A stretch of DNA of 64,000 nt from Streptomyces globisporus (GCF_003501885.1 NZ_QWFA01000001.1:60968-124967); one strand, 5' to 3'; positions 7,903 through 17,640 are shown, counted from the first letter of the stretch. Numbers and translations: made by a program. The notes: generated by a model not told the origin, from the sequence alone.

Positions 7903-8644
7903 TCAACGTCGGGGCCCCGCTGTGGGCGCCGACGGCCCGACGACAGCCAACCGAGAGGACGGTTCGGGCACGGGCGAAGTGAGCGAGAGGAGCTGGCCGG
8001 GCCGGTACACGTTCTCGGTGATGTCCTGATGCAACAGCCCGTCGGCGACCAGCCGCTGCACGGTCTGCGGGAAGATCGCCGGGTCCTGCCACTGGGCCTT
8101 CTCCCGCGAGATGTACGGGTCCTCGCCGATCGCATTGCGGCGAAAGCGAACACCTCCGGCCGCAACCGCTTCGAGAGCTACCAGCCCGCTCCCCGGCGAC
8201 GGCCCAGTCGTCGTCCCGGTGGGGCCTCGTCTTCTGGCCCGGCCCGTGGCTCTTGTTGCTCGCGTGTTGATCAGGCTCGGGCGAGGATAGAAGCCGGCGG
8301 TAGGCGGACAGGGACTCGACGAGCTGGCTGTATGCCCGGTCCTGCTGGGCCAGGCCGTGTCCGAGGTCCGGGAGAGCTGTGCGCAGCAGCGCGTACGAGA
8401 CCTGGGCTCGGCCGACTTCACCCCGACCAACGCCTTCGAGCAACCGCTGAGCGCGCTGGACCGCGTCGAGCACGCTCTCGTGTCGCTCGTCCAGCGCCGC
8501 TGCGGCTTCGATGACGCGTGTAGCGGCCTGGTGCAGCGGCTCCTCCGGACCATGTGCGAGGGCGTGCACGCTGACATCCCCGACACCTAGCACTTCGACG
8601 ACGAGATAAGGCCCAGGGTGTGTGTCCGCGTCGTACGGGTTCAC
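7903..8644 (-). pseudogene. Frameshifted accessory gene
   Basis: The N-terminal part starts at 8644 (ATGA overlap with the upstream gene) and reads well through LVESLSAYRRLLSSPEPDQ. Near 8195-8205 sensible sequence moves to another frame (LVALEAVAAGGVRFRR, then PQTVQRLVADGLLHQD and YRPGQLLSLT), ending at 7903. The original frame continues to 7895 but only as Arg/Gly-rich nonsense. One surplus base in a GC-rich stretch would explain this. The C-terminal part looks like a small winged-helix unit. Either the gene is decayed or the assembly has a one-base error. Confidence 0.6.
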
Positions 8645-9306
8645 TCCGTCGTCTCCATCCGGGCGAGCAGGGAGCGGACCAGAGCGGGCAGGCTCCCGGG
8701 ATCGTTGTCGAGCCGAGGGCGGTCGCTCACTTCGCTGAGGAGATCGGCGTCATCGAGCAGGCCGCTGGAGATCTCCATGCAGGCGTCGGTGATCCGGGCG
8801 GCGGCGAGCAGCGACTGGGAAAGAACCTCGACGTAGTCGTCCGGCGCGAGGCCGGCGGCCTCGGCTGCGTTGCGGACCGCCTCCAACTCAAGTGCGTTGA
8901 AGGCGAAGTCGAACTCGTCGTCCCGCTCAGTACCACCGGGCGCGGCGACGATCGGGGCGCGTGGCTCCGTGGGTATGCCCACGCGGGTACAGATCTCATC
9001 GACCGAGGAGGTCAGCTCGGCGAACGACTCGGTGAGCCACCCCAGCGCGGAGGCGTAGGAGGCCAGAGCGAACAGGCCCGCCGAACCAGCAGGGCGTGGC
9101 TCGGTGGCCACGAAGCCCTCGAACCGGTCGTTCAGCTCGGTGATCACGCGAGGCCCAGCGGCCAGCGGACCCAAGACGGGATGCAGGTAGGAGCGGGCGG
9201 CGGCCGTCGGGTACTCGGCGGCAGGGATGCCGCCGACGTTCTGAGCGGCCTCGGTGAGGAGATCCGCCAGCTCTGAACGGGTGAGCGCAGTACGGTCGTT
9301 GGTCAT
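8641..9306 (-). CDS. Hypothetical acidic protein
   Basis: A 221-residue, mostly helical, acidic protein without Cys-rich or membrane segments. It starts at ATG 9306, overlapping the stop of the RelE-like gene (ATGA), and its stop overlaps the next start at 8644. Codon use is typical. The internal part GLFALASYASALGWLTESFA is a hydrophobic amphipathic helix. No family recognised; part of the tightly coupled accessory operon. Confidence 0.65.
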   Translation of the reverse strand: MTNDRTALTRSELADLLTEAAQNVGGIPAAEYPTAAARSYLHPVLGPLAAGPRVITELNDRFEGFVATEPRPAGSAGLFALASYASALGWLTESFAELTSSVDEICTRVGIPTEPRAPIVAAPGGTERDDEFDFAFNALELEAVRNAAEAAGLAPDDYVEVLSQSLLAAARITDACMEISSGLLDDADLLSEVSDRPRLDNDPGSLPALVRSLLARMETTE

Positions 9307-9779
9307 CGCTGGGCGACCTTTCGAGAAGCAGTGGCCGAGGGCGGCGCTGGTGACGGGGCAGCCGCGCGGCCCGTTGTCGGCCGTTCGGTGGTGAGCGTCG
9401 AGCGAGACCGGGCGGCCTGCACGCGGGCCTCCGTGGCGGAGTCCGGGCCGATCCCTTGCTGGGGCTCGGTCCGTAGGTGGGCCGCGCGGTAGACCGCGTA
9501 GTCCTTCCGGCTGCCGGCCGCCACGAGGTAGATCTCGCGCTTGTGGGTCGAGGTCGGTGGCGCTTGGCGGAACTGGATGACCAGCCGGTAAGAGACCTCC
9601 GGGTCGACGTAAACCTTGTGGAAGCCGGCGAGGCGGCCCTTCAACGGCAAGCAGTCGTCGCTTCCGTGGACCAGGTTCTGCAGCTCCAACAAGACCAAAT
9701 CGCGCATCTCAGATGGGAGTTCCCGCAGGTCGGCGATGGCGTCAGGGTGCGCGGCGAAAGCGAAGCGGGCACGGCTCAC
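9303..9779 (-). CDS. RelE/ParE-like protein
   Basis: A 158-residue protein. The first about 105 residues follow the RelE/ParE pattern: an N-terminal helix pair (HPDAIADLRELPSEMRDLVL), then LKGRLAGFHKVYVD, a strand with SYRLVIQF, REIYLVAAGSR and an AVYRAAHLR end. RelE toxins cut mRNA on the ribosome. The C-terminal 50 residues are a disordered Thr/Ala/Pro tail. The GTG at 9779 overlaps the preceding stop (GTGA). No obvious antitoxin gene adjoins it, since both neighbours are long; it may be an orphan or have another role. Confidence 0.65.
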   Translation of the reverse strand: MSRARFAFAAHPDAIADLRELPSEMRDLVLLELQNLVHGSDDCLPLKGRLAGFHKVYVDPEVSYRLVIQFRQAPPTSTHKREIYLVAAGSRKDYAVYRAAHLRTEPQQGIGPDSATEARVQAARSRSTLTTERPTTGRAAAPSPAPPSATASRKVAQR

Positions 9780-10555
9780 AGCAGCCTCCCCTGGACCACG
9801 CGCTGGACCGGTACCGCCGCTGACGCGCGGGGCGCGTCGAGCCCGGTCTGCGGTGTCGGAGAGGTTCCGGCGGACCGGGAAAGGGCGATGCGGGCGATGC
9901 GGGCCCGGACGACAGCACCGTTGTGGTCGCTGTACTCCGGAGGCTCGGGCAGCGGTTCGCTGCGCTCGTCCAGCCAGGTCTGGGCGACGCCGACGTCGGG
10001 GAAGGCGCCCTCGCGCATCGTGTACGTGCCGGCACCGTGGTTCCACTCCTCGTAGAAGAGGCGAACCGGTGCCTGGGTGGCCTGGGGGTCGTTGACGAGT
10101 GTCCACGCCTCGCTGGGGTTGTCGTCAGAGGTGTAGGTGTCGAGGACCTCGTAGCGGGTGCCCGACTTCTGGATCTGCTGTTCCACCTGGAGGGTGAGGT
10201 CGTCGGCGGGCTCGATGTAGTCGCCACCGTGCAGTGCGATCCGTTCGAGCGGGCAGCCGCGTTCTGCCAGCCAGTTCTGTGCGAAGGACGCCGTGGCGTG
10301 GTGACTCGTCTCGAACGTGTACGTGGACTGCCGCAGATCCCGAGCGACCGCGATCGCAACGAGCTGTGGCTCGCCTGGTATCCCCCAAGTGACCGATCGG
10401 TCGTGGGCGAGGACGAAGCTGTGCGAACCGTTGGGCGTGGTGTGGTGCTGGGACAGCACCGTCAAGTCGCCAGCCCAGAGAGCCTCCATCGCTTCCTCGG
10501 AGTCGTCGTCGACCGGCGAGAGATCGTCGAGGCCGAAGTCGAGAATGTCGTTCAC
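9776..10555 (-). CDS. Hypothetical protein
   Basis: A 259-residue protein, acidic at the N-terminus (MNDILDFGLDDLSPVDDDSE), with two similar modules. Each has a region ending in an 'AQ-x-WL-x-ER' element: FAQNWLAERGCPLERI near residue 91 and VAQTWLDERSEPLPE near residue 193. This hints at an internal duplication. No known domain. It overlaps both neighbours by 4 bases. Confidence 0.65.
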   Translation of the reverse strand: MNDILDFGLDDLSPVDDDSEEAMEALWAGDLTVLSQHHTTPNGSHSFVLAHDRSVTWGIPGEPQLVAIAVARDLRQSTYTFETSHHATASFAQNWLAERGCPLERIALHGGDYIEPADDLTLQVEQQIQKSGTRYEVLDTYTSDDNPSEAWTLVNDPQATQAPVRLFYEEWNHGAGTYTMREGAFPDVGVAQTWLDERSEPLPEPPEYSDHNGAVVRARIARIALSRSAGTSPTPQTGLDAPRASAAVPVQRVVQGRLL

Positions 10556-11166
10556 GCCGCCATCCCCGCCTGCTCGGGCGCCGGGGTGGCCAGCACCCGG
10601 TGATTGGGGCGAGTTGCGCTGGTCGTGCAGGCCGCGAACGGTCCGTCCGGCGCACGCAGGTGCGCCAGGGTTTGGTCCAGGTGGTCGCGGTGCCAGGTCG
10701 AGGGGCCGGACAGGCCGGCCTCCGTGTTAGTGAACTGCTGCCAGGCGAGCCAGAGTGCGTGGAGCCGGGCGACGGCCTCGGGGTGTTCGTGCCAGTGCGC
10801 GCACCAGGGACGACTCGTGCTGATCTCCCGGCCGTACACCGGCAGGAAGAGGTAGTTCACCCAGTCGCTGAGGGCAGCGACTTCGACGGCATATTCCTTG
10901 CCGCCCAGGGCGAGGATGAACACCGAGGCAGGGCCGTCGGGCTTCTTCCCGTCAGCCGCCTCGGCTTCCGGAGCGCCGTCCGGCGGCTGGGTGGCGCCGG
11001 ATTCGGGCTCGGAGCCGAGGCGGTCGAGGATGACGCCGTGCTGCCTGACCTCGGCCATGGTCTTGGCGAGGGTGCTGGCGAGGTCGTCGAGGTCTGCGTC
11101 GGGGACGCGGTACGGCTCGGGGCCGGGGGAGGTCGGGCTGGTGTCGGCCATGGGGGTGTGCTCCAT
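10552..11166 (-). CDS. DUF4913 domain protein
   Basis: A 204-residue protein. The C-terminal half matches DUF4913: WVNYLFLPVYGREI, then WCAHWHEHPEAVARLHALWL and WHRDHLDQTLAHLRAPDGPF. This family occurs in Streptomyces plasmids and elements and is uncharacterised. The N-terminal 70 residues are acidic and Pro-rich. It overlaps the downstream gene (10,555) by 4 bases and starts 79 bases after the broken methyltransferase. Confidence 0.8.
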   Translation of the reverse strand: MEHTPMADTSPTSPGPEPYRVPDADLDDLASTLAKTMAEVRQHGVILDRLGSEPESGATQPPDGAPEAEAADGKKPDGPASVFILALGGKEYAVEVAALSDWVNYLFLPVYGREISTSRPWCAHWHEHPEAVARLHALWLAWQQFTNTEAGLSGPSTWHRDHLDQTLAHLRAPDGPFAACTTSATRPNHRVLATPAPEQAGMAA

Positions 11167-11244
11167 CTGTGAGACGGCGACATGCCCGAGAGGATCCGGA
11201 GAATCAGCGGTTTGGTCCGGCCGGAAGAACGCGGTAGTGGAGCG

Positions 11245-12528
11245 CTATCGGTCGGCGCGGCGGGGACAGCGGGGGAAGGGTGGTGCCAGCAACTGCAAGG
11301 CGCGCACCGCCTGTTGTGGGACGACGCCGTTGCCGAGCGCGGTGAGTTGCGCTGGACGGGCGAGCCCCGGAGTCGCGGTGACCCAGCCGGCGTCGAGGCC
11401 CTGCATCCACTCCACGAAGTCCGCGCGGAGCGACCGGCGCCGTCCGTGGGGGCCGGGGCCGGGCGGGTGAGGCTCTCCCATCGGGTGATGGCGGATCCGT
11501 ACGCTCCCCATCGCCGGTCCGCGCCCCCGCCTCCGGCGTCTCCTCCGCCCAGAGGGGCAGGACCACCGCCGACAAGGGAGGCCGCCATCCCTTCCCGGGG
11601 CGGCGGCCCGGGGTGCCCGTGTCGCTGGCCCTCGGCGTCGGCAACAGAGACGCAGCCGCACTGGGCAGGGTCATGTCGCCATTGCCGTGCCGCTGGTTCG
11701 GCGAACCCTTGATTCCTTCCGACGCCTTCGGGGTCGGCAGCAGCAGCCACTCGACCTCGTCCACCAGGTTCGGACCGTGCCCCCCGCTCTTCCGCTTCGA
11801 TGGATGCTGGCTGCCGCCGTTCTTCCCGATGTTGCTGGTCGGCGTCTTCAGCAGGGTGCTCGGCGGGCCATGCGGCGAGGAAGGTCCGCTCGCGGCGGTG
11901 CGGGGCCCCGACGTCGGAGGCGCGAAGCACGAGCCACTTCGCGTCGTACCCGAGGTCGGCCAGGGATCCGAGTACGGCACCGAGTGCCCGCAGAGCAGGC
12001 TGACCTGCGGTGTCTCCCAGACACCACGGGCAGGGTTCCACGTCGCCAGGGGAACCGGCGGGGGAGGTGAGGAGGCCGCGCACATTCTCGATCACAACCA
12101 GGCAGGGTCGGAGGGCTGCGACCGCACGGGCGACGTGCAGCCAGAGCCCGGAGCGGGTCTGGGCGTTGAGTCCGGCCCGGCGGTCGGCGACCGAGACGTC
12201 TTTGACAGGGGAAGCCGGCCGTCAGGGCGCACACCCGGGGGACGGTGGACCAGTCGACGGCGGTGATATCGCCCAGGTTCGGGACGCCGGGCCAGTGGCG
12301 GGCCAGGATGCGTGAGGCGTTCGGGTCGACCTCGGCATGCCAGGCGAGCGTGCCGCCGAGCGCGGACTGCACACCCAGGTCGAGGCCGCCGTACCCCGAG
12401 CAGAGAGACCCGATCAACGGGGTGGCGAGGCTCGGGGCCGTGACGCGTAGGTCCGGCGCGGCTGCGGAGATGGGGTAGATCAAGGCGAGTTCCAGGGGCA
12501 GAAGAGGCTGGTTGGGAGGGGGCCTCAC
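11245..12528 (-). pseudogene. DNA cytosine-5 methyltransferase, broken by several frameshifts
   Basis: All major motifs of a 5mC methyltransferase are present but in different frames. Motif I (LCSGYGGLDLGVQSAL) and the catalytic GFPCQ are in the first frame. After an extra A near 12,203 come DVSVADRRAG, then ENVRGLL and SDVGAPHRRER. Another shift leads to LLKTPTSNIGKNGGSQHPSK and LLPTPKAS, a further one to WGAYGSAITRWESLTRP, and a last one to RADFVEWMQGLDAGWVTA and ALGNGVVPQQA. Four shifts are required. The start at 12,528 (GTGA overlap) is intact. The enzyme cannot be made from this sequence unless the shifts are assembly errors. Intact relatives are common on Streptomyces elements and phages. 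Confidence 0.8.
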
Positions 12529-13697
12529 GGGTGGCCGCGCGAGGGTGGTCGGGCTGCTGACTGCGTGGGGAGACGGCTGGCCGGGGCTGGGGGTGACGCG
12601 CCTGGGCGTGGTGTGCTGCGGGCGCGGGCGGCCTTCACTCGGTCGGGCGGCGGCTCGGCCGCCGACGGAGCGGATGCCGTGGCCTTCGGAGCCGGACTGC
12701 TGTTCGCGGTGGCCCAGCGGGCACGTACCTCGTCGAGCGGACCGAGTTCGTGCAGGGCGTGGTTGATCAGCCGGCCGGGCCCCAGAACCTCGTCCTGGGC
12801 CAGGGTCCGGATGGCTCGCGCGGAGGCGGCAGCGGTGCGGGTGACGGAGGAGCGCATCACCCGCTGTCCGATCCAGTCAGCGCTTCCGGGGACCATGCCT
12901 TCGCAGACGGCGGTCAGCTGCTCGCTCGACACAGTGCCGTCGGCGAGCAGACCGCGTCGCTGGGCCTCCCAAAGCAGGGTGATCCGGTCGATGGGTTCGC
13001 CTCGGTGGTGCAGCGCGCCCAGGCACCGGTAGAGCTGCCCGTGGGTCGGGTCGGCAAAGTCTCCCGGCCGCAGCCAGGCCACCACCTCGCCCATGGCCCC
13101 CGGCTGTTCGGCGAGGACGGCCAGGAGGAACCGCTCGTCCTCGGCGACTTGGCCGCTCTGCGCCGGAGGCGGGATGACCGTCGCGGCAGAGGGCCCAGCG
13201 GTGGGTGGGACCGGTCGAGGGTCGGTTCCCCAGCGTCGTGCAAGGTCGGTGAGTACGCCGGTCAGGACGTCCGCCGTGCGCAAGGCCCCCTCGACCTCGC
13301 CCTGGACGGCGTCGGCCCGAGCCGCCTGGTGGAGACGGATCGCGTGCTGGGCGACGGTGCGGTGAATCGCTCCCTCCAGCACCATGCGTCCGTACACCGG
13401 GGCGTGCTCGGTTCGGGGACACGCCTGGATCAGGGTGTGGGCGTACGCCGCGGTCAGCCCGCGCACGTGCTGTCCGGCCTCCTCGACCGCGTCGGTCACC
13501 CACGACAGCGGCAACGGACCATCGGCCGAGAGCGCGGGATGCCCGTCGTTGCGCAGCTTGCGGAGCGCGGCGAACAGCGCCTGGTGGACGGGCCGATAGA
13601 AGTGACCCGCAGCGAGCCACTCCAGGTGCGTGAGCTGCTCGGGGTCGAGGAGTGCGGCACCGAGGACCGCCTGCTCGGCACTCATCAGCGGGTTCAC
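12525..13697 (-). CDS. DnaB_N-like protein without an ATPase domain
   Basis: A 390-residue protein with two copies of the small helical domain found at the N-terminus of DnaB helicase. The first is near residues 6-100 (AEQAVLGAALLDPEQLTHLE, AGHFYRPVHQALFAAL), the second near residues 185-290 (DERFLLAVLAEQPGAMGEVV, DFADPTHGQLYRCLGALHHR). No Walker A or RecA fold follows; the end is a disordered Ala/Pro tail. Such proteins are regular members of Streptomyces conjugative elements. They may bind primase or a host helicase. Overlaps of 4 bases join it to both neighbours. Confidence 0.75.
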   Translation of the reverse strand: MNPLMSAEQAVLGAALLDPEQLTHLEWLAAGHFYRPVHQALFAALRKLRNDGHPALSADGPLPLSWVTDAVEEAGQHVRGLTAAYAHTLIQACPRTEHAPVYGRMVLEGAIHRTVAQHAIRLHQAARADAVQGEVEGALRTADVLTGVLTDLARRWGTDPRPVPPTAGPSAATVIPPPAQSGQVAEDERFLLAVLAEQPGAMGEVVAWLRPGDFADPTHGQLYRCLGALHHRGEPIDRITLLWEAQRRGLLADGTVSSEQLTAVCEGMVPGSADWIGQRVMRSSVTRTAAASARAIRTLAQDEVLGPGRLINHALHELGPLDEVRARWATANSSPAPKATASAPSAAEPPPDRVKAARARSTPRPGASPPAPASRLPTQSAARPPSRGHP

Positions 13698-13924
13698 CGC
13701 CGGCCTCCGGGGTCAACGCAGGACGCCTTGTCCTGCCGGACGAGGAGGTTGGCGACTGCCTGGTCGGCAGCGGCCATCGACAGCGCGAAGTCGTCCAGGA
13801 CGGCGGTGAAGGCGGGATCGGAGGCGGGAACCGAGCCTGCCCCGCCGTCAAGCCACCACCGGCCACCGCACAGGACGACCGGAGCGTGGGCCAACCGCCC
13901 CTGCTGTGGTGTGGGCGCGCTCAT
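13694..13924 (-). CDS. Small hypothetical protein
   Basis: A 76-residue protein. The ATG at 13,924 overlaps the stop of the coupling-protein gene (ATGA) and its stop overlaps the start of the DnaB_N-like gene. It has a Trp-rich strand (VVLCGGRWWLDGG) and a helical C-terminus. No family recognised. Confidence 0.6.
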   Translation of the reverse strand: MSAPTPQQGRLAHAPVVLCGGRWWLDGGAGSVPASDPAFTAVLDDFALSMAAADQAVANLLVRQDKASCVDPGGRR

Positions 13925-15709
13925 GCCGACAGTCCAAGATCGTCCTGGCCGATGCTCTTCGCGAGGGCACGCTCGGTGATGGCCTTCGTGGCGCGAGCGG
14001 AAGCCGGGCCGACCACCTTGGCGGAGGGCTCCTTGTACCAGGGCTTGAGGTTGAGCATGGCGACCCGGATGCCGGTGGCCAGCAGCAGTACCTTGCCCTT
14101 GGGCAGGGCGCGGATGGCGTCCGGCGGAAGGATCCGCTCCGTGCGCATGCTCACCGAGGTGGACTTGCCGCCCTCGCTGGTCGACACCGAGGTGGTCTGG
14201 ACGTCGTGATCGCCGACCTGACGGCTGAGCCGGTCGGCGAAGTCCGCGTCATCGATGCCAGATCCGATGATCTTGATGGTGGCGGCGGAGTACAGGGCGT
14301 CCATACCGGCCTCGCCCCAGCACCGCTGGCCCTGACGGTAGGACTGCAGGATCGTCATCGGGATGACGCCTCGGCTGCCCAGGTGGCTGTAGAGATCAGG
14401 GAGATCCGAGATGCGACACACGTTTGCCGCCTCGTCGAGGACACACAGGGCGGGCGGGTCGAGTCGCCCGCCGGAGCGCTCGGCGACGATCACGGCCGCG
14501 CGCATCACGGCGTCGGCCGCCGCCGCGATGATCGCGGACGCGCTGCCGCCGCCGTCCTTGCTCAGCAGGTACAGGGTGTCGCGGGACGTGGCGAAGGCGA
14601 ACGGCTGGAACTCGGGAAGGTCGTCGTTCGGGGTGACCCAGGCGGCGACGTCCGGGTCGAGCAGGCAGCTCGCATACTGCCTCGCGGTCTCGTAGATCCC
14701 GTCACGCGTTTCGGTCGCGCCGGAGACGGTGCCTTGGAGCTGGGCGGCGACCGCATGGTGGCCGGCGTCGGTGAGCAGGTCCACCGGGGTGCGGTCGGCC
14801 GGCATCGCGATCCAGGCCAGGACGTCGGTGATCGGCCTCCGATTGCTGGCGGCAGCCAGGAACAGCGCACCGAGGGTGTTGCTTGCGGCGGTGGACCAGA
14901 AGTCGGAGCCGCTGGACTCGTCCACGCTCGCCGTCACGAAGTGCCCCGCCAACCTCTTCGCCCCGGCGAGATCGCGGGCGTCAGCGAGGATGTCCCACCA
15001 CATCTCGCGCGGGTGATGGGCGATCTGCTGCGGATCGAGGGTCCAGATCGTGCCGACCTCGGCACGGGCGTCCACCGTGGTGGTGAAGGCATCGTTCGCG
15101 GCTTTGTTGCTGGTGAGTAGGACCGGGCCCGGTGCCGAGAGGATCGCGGGGATCGCCAGCCCGGACGTCTTGCCGGAACGCGGGGCCATGATCGCGACGA
15201 TCACGTCCTCCCAGGACGCGCGGACCTCCGCACGACCGGGATCGAGGGTGCCGAGCAGGATGCCGCGGTCAGCGGGCAGGACCTCTTTTACTCTCCCGGC
15301 CGCCCAGGCTCGGGCGGAGGCTCTTCGCCTTGGCGACGATCTCCTTGTCCAGCAGCGGCGCCAGGTCCGCCTTGCGGGCGAGGCCGGACTTGGACCCGGC
15401 ACGCCAGCGCACCCACAGCGCGGCAGCGGTGACGACCAGGGCAACGGTGAACAAGCCGGGGACGACGCGGGCGCCGACCAGCAGCATGCTGGTGCTCAAG
15501 GTCGGCCACAGCACCTCCGGGTGCAGCAGCGCGTCCGTGACGCGGAAGGGGGCCCATGTCCCGCTCCCGACGAAGGTATTGGTGAGATTTCCGGTCAGCC
15601 AGGCCAGGGAGCCGAAAGCCATGGCGGCGCCGAGGATGCCGAACAGGAGGTAGAGGAGCGCGTCCGACCCGGTGGTGGTCGAGGGCGCGCTGGTGCGCGG
15701 GGAAGGCAC
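13921..15709 (-). pseudogene. VirD4/TraG-type coupling protein, frameshifted near its N-terminus
   Basis: The coupling protein brings the relaxase-DNA complex to the secretion channel. The start at GTG 15,709 has AAGGA upstream and encodes two membrane segments (ALLYLLFGILGAAMAFGSLA and a second near residue 80). The rest (VLPADRGILLGTLDPGR, Walker A MAPRSGKTSG, Walker B ALCVLDEAANVC, DLYSHLGSRGVIPMTILQSY) is in the next frame. The join is in an AAAA run near 15,288-15,291, where one surplus A would restore a single reading frame of about 595 residues. Both frames have perfect coding statistics right up to the join, so an assembly error or a very recent mutation is likelier than old decay. 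Programmed +1 shifting cannot be excluded. Confidence 0.8.
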
Positions 15710-15805
15710 GGCGGTTCCTTGGGTGTGCGAGCGGGCGGGGGCGGGGCGCGCTCGGCTCTCGTGCAGCTCATGGGGGGTGCTCCTGGACGTCTGAAGCGGA
15801 ACGTT

Positions 15806-16471
15806 TCAGCGGGGTCGGCCGGCAGAACGAGGCGCGGGCGGAGGTGCTGCGGTGGCCGGCGGACTGCCAGTCGACGGCGATGTTCCGGCGCTCGGCGAGG
15901 AGGCGCGGGCGGCCCGCTGCCGGTCTGAATCGAAGTTCCGGGCAGCGGACGGCGCAGGAGCAGCCTCGGCATCGAAGACATCGTCGAGCAACTCCCGGCT
16001 GCGCAGGACGTTGACCATCTGGTGGTGCCGGGGGGCCGTGCGCTCTGCGGGACAGGTAGCGAGACCGTCCTCGGCGGCTTCCAACTGCTCGCGGACGTCC
16101 TGGAGCATCCCGTACGCGGCTGCCAGTCGGGTCCACGTCTCGAAAGTCGGATGGTGATGCGGGTCGTCGAAGTCGAGACGGGCGCGAGTCCAGTCGGCGG
16201 CAGAGGCGACGAGTTCGGTCAGCTCGGGCAGAGCCCCGACCAATGCGCCGTTGACCTCCTCGATGATGCTCGCCACCTCATCGGGCGAGGCGTCCTCGTG
16301 GAGGCGAGAGATCATTCCGCGGACCGAGTACGGATCGGCGGAAGCGTTGGGCAGGTGCCTGACCTGTAGCGGCTTGTCGGAGCCCGGTGCCGCGCTGCGG
16401 TGGGCGAGCTGGATGTTGTGCTGCATGGCGGCACCGACGGCCTCGCCGATGCTGGAGTAGTACTCGGGCAC
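15806..16471 (-). CDS. Hypothetical helical protein
   Basis: A 221-residue protein from GTG 16,471 (GAAGAGG upstream). It is helical and acidic in the first 150 residues (RLHEDASPDEVASIIEEVNG, LRSRELLDDVFDAEAA) and ends in a disordered Pro/Ser/Ala tail. It lies 96 bases upstream of the coupling-protein gene. No domain recognised. Confidence 0.6.
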   Translation of the reverse strand: MPEYYSSIGEAVGAAMQHNIQLAHRSAAPGSDKPLQVRHLPNASADPYSVRGMISRLHEDASPDEVASIIEEVNGALVGALPELTELVASAADWTRARLDFDDPHHHPTFETWTRLAAAYGMLQDVREQLEAAEDGLATCPAERTAPRHHQMVNVLRSRELLDDVFDAEAAPAPSAARNFDSDRQRAARASSPSAGTSPSTGSPPATAAPPPAPRSAGRPR

Positions 16472-17289
16472 GTTTGCCTCTTCGGGTGAGTGGTCCTTGA
16501 CGGGTGAGTCGAGCGGTGGCGCGCGACGTACTGGTGGCCGACGGCGAAGAGAGCGGCCGGAGTCACCGTCGGGGGGGTTGCGGCGCGCGGCGGGTGACCC
16601 GTCGGAGTGAGCGACGCCGTCTGGGAACCGGACGCCGAGGAGACCTTGGCCTGATTCGCCGCAGGAGAAGTGGCCAGAGCGGCACCTCGGTAATCACGGA
16701 CGGTCCGTGCTGCCGAGTAACTCGTCGAAGCGGCGCCGACGCGGCGTAGCTCGGCCTCGGAATCGACGAGTTCAGACTGGGCCGAGCTGACGAACTCCGA
16801 GGCGAAGCCGAACCGGTCGGCGAGCGCATACGCGTCGTCGTCCAAGTCGTTGACCTGTTCTCCCGCTGCTTCCAGTGCCTCCCGGACACGCTCCAGCGCA
16901 CCGTGCTCGGGGTGAAGGAGGTGGCCAACTGCCCGCTGAAGGCTGGCCCCGTCTTCGGCCGCACGGATCTGGTCCGTGATGCTGAGAAGTTCGGCTCCGG
17001 CGGCGTAGGACCCCAGCGCATGCGCCGGAGGGCTCATCCGGGCCGTGTCGAGAGACGGCGGAAGGGTGATGTCATAGCGAGCGGCTCGAAGCATCTCGGC
17101 CGCATGGCTGGCGATGGCGACCTGTTCGGCGAGCGGAGTGGTGGTGGGAAGGCGATGGCGTCGGCCGTGCCAGTCGTCGATCTGCTTGAAACCGGCGTGA
17201 CGGAGGAGCTGCGCGGAGAGGTCATCGGTAGCGCCCTTGGCAACGACGCTGCCGCTGAACTCGGACGTGATGGTGATCGAGGTAGGCAC
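16312..17289 (-). CDS. Hypothetical protein, C-terminus probably shifted
   Basis: The GTG at 17,289 has GGAGA about 6 bases upstream. The first about 245 residues read well: a strand-rich start (TSITITSEFSGSVVAKGATD), then RHAGFKQIDDWHGRRHRL, then helices (ERVREALEAAGEQVNDLDDD). After about residue 250 the sequence becomes Arg/Thr/Pro-rich and runs 160 bases into the next gene, which is unusual in this operon of 4-base overlaps. A frameshift near 16,500-16,560 that lost the natural stop is likely. The N-terminus resembles small strand-rich proteins seen upstream of actinobacterial transfer genes, but no family is named. Confidence 0.55.
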   Translation of the reverse strand: MPTSITITSEFSGSVVAKGATDDLSAQLLRHAGFKQIDDWHGRRHRLPTTTPLAEQVAIASHAAEMLRAARYDITLPPSLDTARMSPPAHALGSYAAGAELLSITDQIRAAEDGASLQRAVGHLLHPEHGALERVREALEAAGEQVNDLDDDAYALADRFGFASEFVSSAQSELVDSEAELRRVGAASTSYSAARTVRDYRGAALATSPAANQAKVSSASGSQTASLTPTGHPPRAATPPTVTPAALFAVGHQYVARHRSTHPSRTTHPKRQTCPSTTPASARPSVPPCSTTSSSPTAARHRAPTSRYRSGTCPTLPPIRTRSAE

Positions 17290-17447
17290 GGAAGTCTCCG
17301 GGGCAGAGGGAGCGAAGGACCCGTCGGAAGTGGGCCAGTGGGCAGAGCGTCCGGCAAATCCGGGGTTTGGTCCGGCCGAGAATCGCTGGTAGAGGCCGCA
17401 CGGCGGCGGTCAGCCGGGCGCCCCGCCGCAGCAGGGCACCCGGTCGG

Positions 17448-17640
17448 TCAGAAGAAGGGATTCTCTGTCGGCCGGTCCGCCCCGGTGGCGGCCATGAGCA
17501 GTTCGGCGAGGTCCTCGGGCTCGGACGACCTCTGGTCTATCCACTACCCGGCGCGGGTCACCGTACGAGCGTTCTCCTCGATCTCCGCCCAGTCCGCTTC
17601 GCTGGTCGTGGAGTCTTCCCTGTTGGATCGACGTGTTGAA
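17448..17640 (-). pseudogene. Remnant of a small gene with an in-frame stop
   Basis: One minus-strand frame reads EDSTTSEADWAEIEENARTV, then TRAG, then a TAG, then continues in the same frame as IDQRSSEPEDLAELLMAATG and ends at a TGA at 17,448. The two halves look like one small acidic protein split by the TAG or by a small deletion. No start codon is evident upstream. It suggests decay at the edge of the conjugation operon. Confidence 0.4.

Noticed and set aside
13921..15709. Programmed ribosomal frameshift as the first explanation for VirD4
   Set aside because: A +1 shift would be needed, no stimulatory structure is obvious, and similar indels occur in many other genes of the window.
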